Source: Datnioides undecimradiatus (lineage: Eukaryota > Chordata > Actinopteri > Lobotiformes > Datnioididae). From it: a DNA stretch of 64,000 nucleotides. The DNA is taken from the NCBI GenBank assembly GCA_008933995.1, contig WARS01000016.1, forward strand, positions 4,998,215 to 5,062,214, read 5' to 3'. Below, in pieces: positions 42,101 through 51,100 of the stretch. The position numbers and the translations under genes were made by a program. The notes below the pieces were generated by a model. It searched no databases, was not told the DNA's origin, and saw only the letters and a program-made list of their open reading frames with translations. Each line of letters begins with the position of its first letter. Positions within the stretch are counted from its first letter, which is position 1.

Positions 42101-45100
42101 TGGATAGCTAACGGTTGTGTCAGCGTGCAAGGATAAAAATCAAAGGGTATCAGTATAACACTCAATGGAAAGCATGGCAGCCCAAAAAAATGATATGCTT
42201 ATTATGTCAGAGGTCAGGAAGAGTTCACTGGCTTTTAATGCCTGGGGAACTCGATGCAACTCCCTCTTTGCCTCTTTCTCCCTCTCCCTCACTTGCTGTC
42301 ACTTTATCTGTCTCTCTCTTCTTTTTTTTTTTTTTATCTTTCCCTCTCCAGCTTTTTATACACCCACTGTTCCCCCACCCCTCCCCCTCCCAGGCCTTGT
42401 GGGATTGAGGCACTGAGACAGCAGTGTAAAAGCAGGAGGGATGAGCAGCCCGTGTACACATTCAATCTGGGTTGGCAGGGAGGTCAAAAGAAATAGAGTC
42501 TAGAGGTCCCAGGAGGAACTTCCTCACCTCTCCCTCCCTGGCTGCTCCGTGGCATGGGTAAGTCTCGCAAAGATCTGAGCCCAGTTCTTCTTCTCACTTT
42601 CATAACCCTCCATCTTTAGCTCCGCCCCTCCAACAAAGGGAGAACTTAGTGATCAAAGACCCAGTATTCATTAAAAACCATCATCACGCATTCAAGTTCG
42701 ACATCCTCTCGTCCTGTCTTTTTATATCCTTCCTCATTCTCCTTGAATGATGCCCTGACTAAGATGTCCGCCACTTGACACTGGACTGACATTGCGAGGA
42801 GCCATCTTGGCTCCTCTGGGAGTTGCCCGGGCTTGATTGTGCAGTCTGGGAGTGAAGTGCAACTGGCACCCAGGGGGCATCCATGTGGAGCCGGGGCGTG
42901 CGAGATCGACGGGGAGTTAACTAAGCCGGCCCAGTCCCTGTGCATCCTGGCGGGGTCACAGGATGGCGCTGAGGGCGCTAATCATTTCAAATTATGAATT
43001 CCTTTTTAATTATGAATTATGCATAAATTTTTAATTAATCTAATGTTCCCAGGGTTTTTTCCTCCCATCCTCGCTCAAGATCTCAATCTAATTACACAGC
43101 ATTAAGTGGAAGAGTGGCAGCCGTAGCCTCGACCCCGACGCTGAACCTCGGTCAACCTTTTTCCATCAATCTTGCCACCGTGCCCGAGCTCATCCTTTGA
43201 TTTTTTTTGCAACATGGTGAAATGCATCTAAACATGGTCCGGACCTAGTACACCTTGGAGCAGCATGTTTGTTGACTTTGTTGAAATAATGCTGTATCAT
43301 TAATGTTATAAAGCTTAGGAAAAAAAATCCATGCAACTTTACCAATGGAGGAAAGCACTTCATATATGACAAAGAAGTGATATTACTGCTGCCTCTAATA
43401 CAAGTCTAACAGTTGTTACCCTTTCATCAGTCATCATAATACCGACGCACATACAAAAGGGAACTGTAAGTGGGAGAAAGATGCCCAGAGGTTACACATC
43501 TTCAAATCCCCTGACAACTGACGAGATGTGGGTGACAACAATTAATCCCTCGGCAACTATTGTCGAGGTGCCCTTGAGCAAATCATTTAGTCCCCAATTG
43601 CTTCAATGGAGCTAATCAGCGGCCAACAGCAGAGGACTTTAGAGTGTGCCACGGGGCAGCCATCAAATGTCATTTCAACTGTGTGCAAAAGGAGCAAAAG
43701 GAATCATACAGCATTCATCCTTGGTTGGATATGGTGGAAGAGAGTGATATCATGTGGGTATTGTAAGGACACTTAAGACAAATGACAAATAAGTCATTCC
43801 CAAACAGACCATTTATCTATAAGATTAGATATGAACATACTGTACTGCTCTGATTTAGGTCACGACTTTAGTGCTGCGCAGTGGTACTTGAGTTGCTTTT
43901 TATGTGTGTGCTCTACCACTGCTGCCAATCACGACGGTACGCACGGTAATGCACTGTTTTTGCACTTTAACCAATGAATACAAAAAAGCAAAAAATAATT
44001 CCCATTGACAATATAACAATGTTTAAAGGAATGAAGCTACTCCAACCATGTTTTTATTAAAATAAAAGCTCAATATCAGATCCCGAGCAGTCCCTGAAAG
44101 AGTAAGAAGACTGAGAATGTTCCATTCTTATACAAAGAGAGTCATCTCTCTTTTGCTTGTCCAAACGCACACTCATTGCACACGGGAGTGGCACAACACA
44201 GGTAAGATGCGCCATGTTTTGAAAGCAGATTTGAAAAAAATCTGATTTCACTCATGACATCTGTCTTGTGTTTGTCCCCTTGACTCCTGTATCTGGACGC
44301 AATATGCGGATCAGGAAAGATGCATGTCAATACAAGATGCAAATGGCACGAGATTAAAATGTGATCCGATCTGCTTGACCTCATCTGGAGGTAGCCAGAT
44401 CACATTGTTATAGGTGGGCGAAAATGCAAACCGTAGTACGAGCTGACATTTGTGCACAATATGGCATTGATACAGATATTTCTGGACTGATTTTATGTCT
44501 AGTTTGTGTCATGAAAGCACCCAAAGGTGCGCTTTTCAACAGAAGTGCGTGAAAAATGAATGCAGTGTTGGAAAAGGAAATGAGATGCAGTAAGAGATAA
44601 CTGTGTGAGATAGTCTGTTGTACTTGTCTGTGAAGCTGATCTGCTGTTAACAAGGCACACAATTCATCTAGTCAGGGAGTTGCCTACACGTCGGAACTGA
44701 AACGCATCGTAGCAAACAGACTTTTTGTTTTACAAAGAAAGGAATCACTGTATTAGTGTGCGGTGTTTACAAGAGGGGCTAAATAATTAAGAACTTGGCG
44801 TTGACAGTGCGAAGCGGAATCTGGGGCTTTAATTATTACAGTTACTGCTACCTTAAATTAGTTGCATTTAGACTTTGAGCTAGGATTTCAGTGATAAGAT
44901 TATTAAGAAAAGCAGATGTACATGGAAAAGGAAGATTTATTATCTAGAAAATGTATCTGCATACAGAGCCCATTGTGATACCAGGTGTAAACAGGGTGTT
45001 TGTTGCATTGGCAGAGCGGGGTTTGTGGGATGTCATGGGAAATATCTTTGCATTATGGTTTTCAATAACAATATGCAGCACGTGTACACAATATGTGTAT

Positions 45101-48100
45101 TGGCAGGAAAGCTTGAATCAGAAACACCTTTTGTTACATAGATGCCATTGTTTACTGTACACAATGGACAATTAATGGTGCTGACTGGACCTGAGCAAAG
45201 TTTTACACATATATAAAGGCACTTTTATTGCGTCTGTGTAGAGTTTCAATGCTTGTTAAACAGCTGTTTATTTAGAAACGTATCTATTTATATAAAATCT
45301 TGTTCCACAGACTGCTTTTAGACACAATGAAAATTACCCAAATCTATTTAGTCCATTATACAGTATTTTGTCTTCCTCACATCAGTGTGCTATGGGCAAG
45401 TGGAATTCTTTGGGTGTTGTCCTAACCAGTTTAAAAGACATGTGGTACTTGTGAAAAGGCGAAAAGTCCATGGCCTACTTTCCGAGCATGCTCATGGGAA
45501 AGTCACAAAAGCCAAGGTTGTGAATAACCCTGTGTACAAGTGAAGGCATGCCTGATATCCTTAATATACAAAATAATCGCTAAAGTCTGAAAAACAACAG
45601 CTCAAACAAAGAGACGTACCTTAGACCCATGTAGCGTCATTTGGCACATGTTGTGTAAACTATTTCTATTCATACACCAGTGGGATTTTGCCATTTTCCC
45701 CCTTCTGTTAATGCCCATAAAGTCTCCGACAGATTAATGTATTTGCAACTGTCAAAAGCTGGAACTGTCTCATCATTAAAGGTTTGAACTAACTCCCAAA
45801 CATTTTAGACTCCCATTGTTTTAAAATCCATTAAAAACAGCTCAGAGAGACACATTGCAGCCTTGACCTGAAACGATAAACATAAAACTGTTGACACTTC
45901 TTACGAATGTTATTTCTGGTGACGATGAGGAATCAAAACAAAACTTAAGGCAAAGGGGAGACAACATCTAGTTGAAGATCAGAACGCATGTCTTCACGTT
46001 CAAATCTGGGAGAAGTAAACACTTTTGATAAAAGTGGCACTGCAGTGACTGGAGTTACAAAGTCAAGTTGAGAAAACAGCACAATAAACAAAACAATTAT
46101 GGATTACAGGAGTCAAGCTGGTAGTGGGTCTGTGCAAGCTGTTTTCCCATGTCTTTCTCAAAATCATCCTACTTGATGCAGCCCGTCCTGCATTCGGACA
46201 GGAGCAGCGTTTAACTAACACGCAGAGGGTTTAATCCTTTTTATAGGCAACAATAAAACTAATTCTACACTCTTTTAGGTCTGTTAGACTCTTACAGGCT
46301 ACAGCAATTATACACAGCCTGCCAGGTCAGCAAGAATATATTATTATATATAGATAGATCTGTTACTCGATTGGGTGATTGACAGAAAATGAATAAATAG
46401 TTGAAACAATCCAATAACTGTTTAAGTTCAATCTTTAGAAAAACTGGAAAAAAGAAGGTTTTCTGAATAAAACAAGCTCTGCCAACTTGTGATGTTCAAT
46501 TTTTAGCCATTTGCTGACATTGGCTCTGAGGTTCGTCATTTATAAGAAGAATAAAATTATCTTCAGTTGAAGACTGAAGAACCTTTCTCATTTCATAAAA
46601 TAATACCACTAACCTGAAAGCTTCATAAGCAGGTCAGTGGCTGTCTTGGTACTAATGTCGGGGCTGAAGAGGGACGCCGTGGTTGGACCACTAGGACTGG
46701 ATCTGACCCCAACTCCAACCCCAACTCCAGGTAGGTCCAGGGAGTTGGCGCTGCTGCCGGGACGGTCCCTGCACATGCTGAAGGGGGAGAGCACCGACAG
46801 GTCTCTCTCCTGTGGCTCCTCCTTGATGTGGACGTGATTGGAGGAGGCCTCGACCGGAGGCGACGTCTGCTGTTGAATGTCTGAATGCAGCGGGGACACC
46901 TCCGTCCCCCTCAGGTCTGCGCAGCCACTGTCACCCATCAGGGAGCCCTCGCCCTCCGTGTCGGTGGTGAGCTCCTCTTTCACCTTGACGTCTGTGCGGG
47001 GGAAGTGCTGGTGGCAGCGCATGTGAAGCTTCAAGCTGAAGTGACGGGAGGAGGTGAAGGGGCAGAGTTCGCACTGAAACGTCTCACCCCGGTCCTGGTG
47101 CTGATGTACCTGGAAAAGGAGGACAGGTTTATGTGTCAAATCCCTGCTCCTCTCTGCCGCTGCAGAACATCAAGAGGGAAGACGGGATTCTTTGCTTCAT
47201 GTTCATCCAATTCACAAGTACAGTACGACTACAAACATGCAGTAGTGTTTAATTATGCTATGGAGAGGGTATATTACAAGTTTAACTGAAGCATGAAAAT
47301 CCTTTAATGTTAACAATTATATTCTAAGAGCCATAATAACCGCTAATTTAAGGTGATGTGGGTGAGGGTGACAAGGGGTGCGGGGTCACAAGACGAAGAA
47401 AATCCATATCATCTCACCTTCATGTGGGACTTAAGATTGTCTTTGCGAGCGCAGCGGAAGGGACACAGGGGACACTGGTGGCTTTTCAAGCCCGTGTGGA
47501 TGACCATGTGTCTCTTCCAGTAGCTCTTGCGTTTGATGACCAGTCCACACACAGGACACTGGAATGGCTTGCCACCATCCTCGGGTGAGCCTTGAGGGCA
47601 CCAAAGGAAACAGCGTTAGCATTTGCAGGGAGCGCTCGCGGGGCTTTAAAAAGCAGTCTTCGGTCTTTTAGCGCGTGAAAATGTGCTGCTGAACTGTGCT
47701 GCTGTGACTGTGATGAAATGAGAAAACATGCCTTTCCAAACGCAGACTGCAGTATTCACAGATCTGGAAGAGACAACTACTCCACACCTAATGGTGAAAA
47801 CTATCAGGGGAAATGCCAGCTGGAAGCAATGGAACAATGGAAGTAAAAACTCAAGCATGTTTTAGTATCTCGATTATTGTTGTTGGCTTCATATCCGGCA
47901 TCCATTACTGTTTAATTGGTCTTATTAGAAAGAGGCATGATTGCATTACAAATTCTACAAGGGCCTGTCAGGATGGCTTCATAAGTATTCCAGCGCCGTT
48001 CCTTGAAAAACATCTGGTAATCAGTGTTTGGTGAAATTACTGTGCTCAGCCATTCATTGACCTGAGGTGTAAAACCTCGAGACTGCCTATTTGCAACAAT

Positions 48101-51100
48101 AAACCGCCATCTGCGGCCCAACCTCTCCAAGCACAGCACAGATCACAATGCAAAAATGACTTCTGCTTATTCTGAGTCGAGCTGAGTGAAGCAGAATTCA
48201 GACAGGACGGAGGAGACGTGTGCGAGTTTGGTTGCATTCGTCTTAGCATGTCCGCTTCCTATGTGATCACGACTAAAGAAAGGGGTAAGCTTTCCTTATA
48301 CATTCAAAGTGCACACAAGGTGCAATACAGTTTTATAGTGGAACTGGCAAGGGACGACAATAAAACAAGACATGACAGTCAATAATCAAGGTCACATTTT
48401 TCAGTCTGGCGACCAAACAACTACCTGCATTTTTACAGCGCCGCTCGACCTTGACGGCTCGTGGGTTAGAGCGGACCCCCTTTTTAGCATGCAGATCACA
48501 GAATATTACATCGACTGCCTCATCTGTCTGAAGTCAATTTGATCCAGCCATTTTAGATTTGGCGGGGTTGCGACACAATCCCTCAAAAGTGCCCATCCAT
48601 CTCCCTGAAAACATTCTGTTCTCCCTAAAGGCTACTTAGTGAGAGCCTGCACTTTGAAGCTCTCTCTCTCTCTCTTGCTCCCTGTGCAAGAGTGAGATCT
48701 CTGTGTGCACCCTTGTTTGGGTTATACGTCTACATCTGAGTACACACTTACAGAATATACTGCCCGGCCATTTGTGTGGAACAGAGAGAGAGCATGAGAG
48801 GGAGAGAGAGAGAGAGAGTATGTGTGTGCACGCATCTGTATCCAGTCAGTGGAAAGTATGATGTGTTTGGCCTTAAGTCTGCTGTGCTGATCAGTGCAGA
48901 GGGCTCTGGTTAGTGGGGGTTGAAGCCAGGAGGAGGCTGCCGAGATGGATATGGACTCCAGGGCTCCCCACTGTGCCGAGCACACACTGACGGCCCCCTT
49001 TTGGCAGCACGCACATCCGAGCACAAACGAGCTGGTCTGGGAAGGCAGTGAGGTCTCAGTCGGAACCCCCCGTTGAGCCCACAGACCATTTCCCAGACTA
49101 GAAGGCCAGCCAGGGCTGTTTTCTCTCGGCTATGCTCTCTGCTCGGCTGACAGTTAAGCTGAGGCTACACTACTCGCTACTTCAGCGCCAGCGAGGTGAG
49201 AACAAAACCATCGCAAAACTAGAGAAAACATGGCATGGAAGATCAGAATTGTCCTTTTTCTGATAATATTTTGGTAACAACTAAACCTGCTAGTCAACCA
49301 AACAATGACAGCAAAGACATTTCATCTTTCTGGAGTCAGAATACATTGCAATTACTGTTTTACATTAGTAGCACTATTAGCACAGTTTTCATTTGCATTT
49401 CATGACATAAGTGGTGTTATATCTTGGGTAAACGCTGAATGAGCAGAAGAACAATGATGAAGGAAATATATCTCTAAAACTTCAGGTGAATGTGAATGAT
49501 TATTATTTAGAAGAAAGGTGCACGGTGAAGCAGACTTTCTTGATGATCTTGAACCCGTGTGGTCCCTTTCTACTCTGCAGACATAGGATAATTTTACTTC
49601 ATTGAAGCAACAGCGTTGAGCTCAAGCAGCTTAATTCATTGTTTAGCAAAAGGCAACAACTGAGTGTGTTTTAAGTCACAGACGCTATTATAAGGCCTGA
49701 CTTTTCAGGCTTTTATTAGCTATTTTAGGGTTAGAGAAGCCAATGCGTCCTTTTCCTGCATTCACCCTAATGGCCAGTAATGGGCAACTCTTCTGGTAGC
49801 AAAAAGATGTTTGATTGTAAAAAAGCCTCACTTAATTAAAAATACACACAAAAAGATGTGCTTTAGGGCGTGGCAACCTCATGCATGACAGTACATTGAC
49901 AGCGTGGTGTATGTTTTGATTCAGATACAATTAGGACAAATGCGAAGCACTTCCCAAACCTCACCTTCTCATTTAAATACGGTCCAATAATTTGCTTGAT
50001 GTTGTATTACTATGTGCACAGTAATTGCAATGCATGTATTAATACTTGAGGCTACCTGCTTGGCTGTTGGGTTTGCCCCTGCCCTTTGGAGTAGAGGGTA
50101 ACAGCAACTCCAAGCTCTGGGTGGGTGTAGAGGGCGTGGGAGCCTTCTGGTTTTTGTCCAGCAGGGGCTTTACATCCTCTTGGAGGACCCCAGCGGCTGC
50201 CAGGGAGGAACCATCCTTCTTCTCAGCCAGCAGGTTTCCCGCTGCCCTGGCTGCAACCTCTTTTAGCAAGGCAGCAGAGGAGGTCATTGACACAAGTGAG
50301 AGAAAGGAACTGGCTGAGGCTTGGTGGTCAGTAGCAGCACTGGCCGTTGATGAGGCTTGGCTCCGCTCGCTGACTTTCTTGGAAAGTGCAGCGAGGGTGG
50401 AGCTAGCTGACTGCGGGCTGAATGGAGAGTTGAAGGCATCAAAGCGTACCACATCATCTCCTCGACCACCCCCTCCAAGGGCCGGCACTGCAGATGAGGC
50501 AGAGGTGGAGGAGGAGGAAGAAGTTGTTGACGAGGAGGCCACGGCATTCTTGTCTTGAAGTACAGCATTAGCTGCTGCTTTTAACTTCTGGATTGCTGAG
50601 TCCGGAGACAGGCTGGAGCCGCAGGGCGTGGAGCAGCTGGCCGGTGGCCACTTATCTGCAACACCTGCCCATACAAAGCCACTGCCGTTGCTAGGGGTGG
50701 CAGAGTTAAAGGGGTCAAGGGGCTCTTGCTTAATGTTGGTGACTGAGGGTGCCAAGGAGGCTGGTGAGGCTGAGCCGCTGTTGTTGTTATTGGCCAGTTT
50801 TCGGGCAAGAGCACTTAACTGCTGGGCGTGATGGGAAGATGGGGAGAGGGTCAAAGGTGGGGCTAGACCAATTGGAGGAGACTCCCCCCCAGCACCTCCC
50901 CTAGTGGACCGACCCAGCAGATCCCCTGTGTCAAGTTTCAGCGACCCAGCCTCTAGGAGGCGCCGTAGGTTGCTGCTGAGGGGTTTTCCCAGGGCACGAG
51001 ATGCTGCCTCACCATACAGTGATGATACCACAGAGGAGAGTGTGTCCTGGGCCGAGAATGCACCTCCATCCAGTCCAAGAAGTTCCAAAGAGGCACGATG

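Noticed and set aside
50046-50558. 170-residue plus-strand open frame over znf827 exon A
   Set aside because: It is the antisense shadow of the Ser/Ala-rich coding exon; no homology or splice structure supports it.
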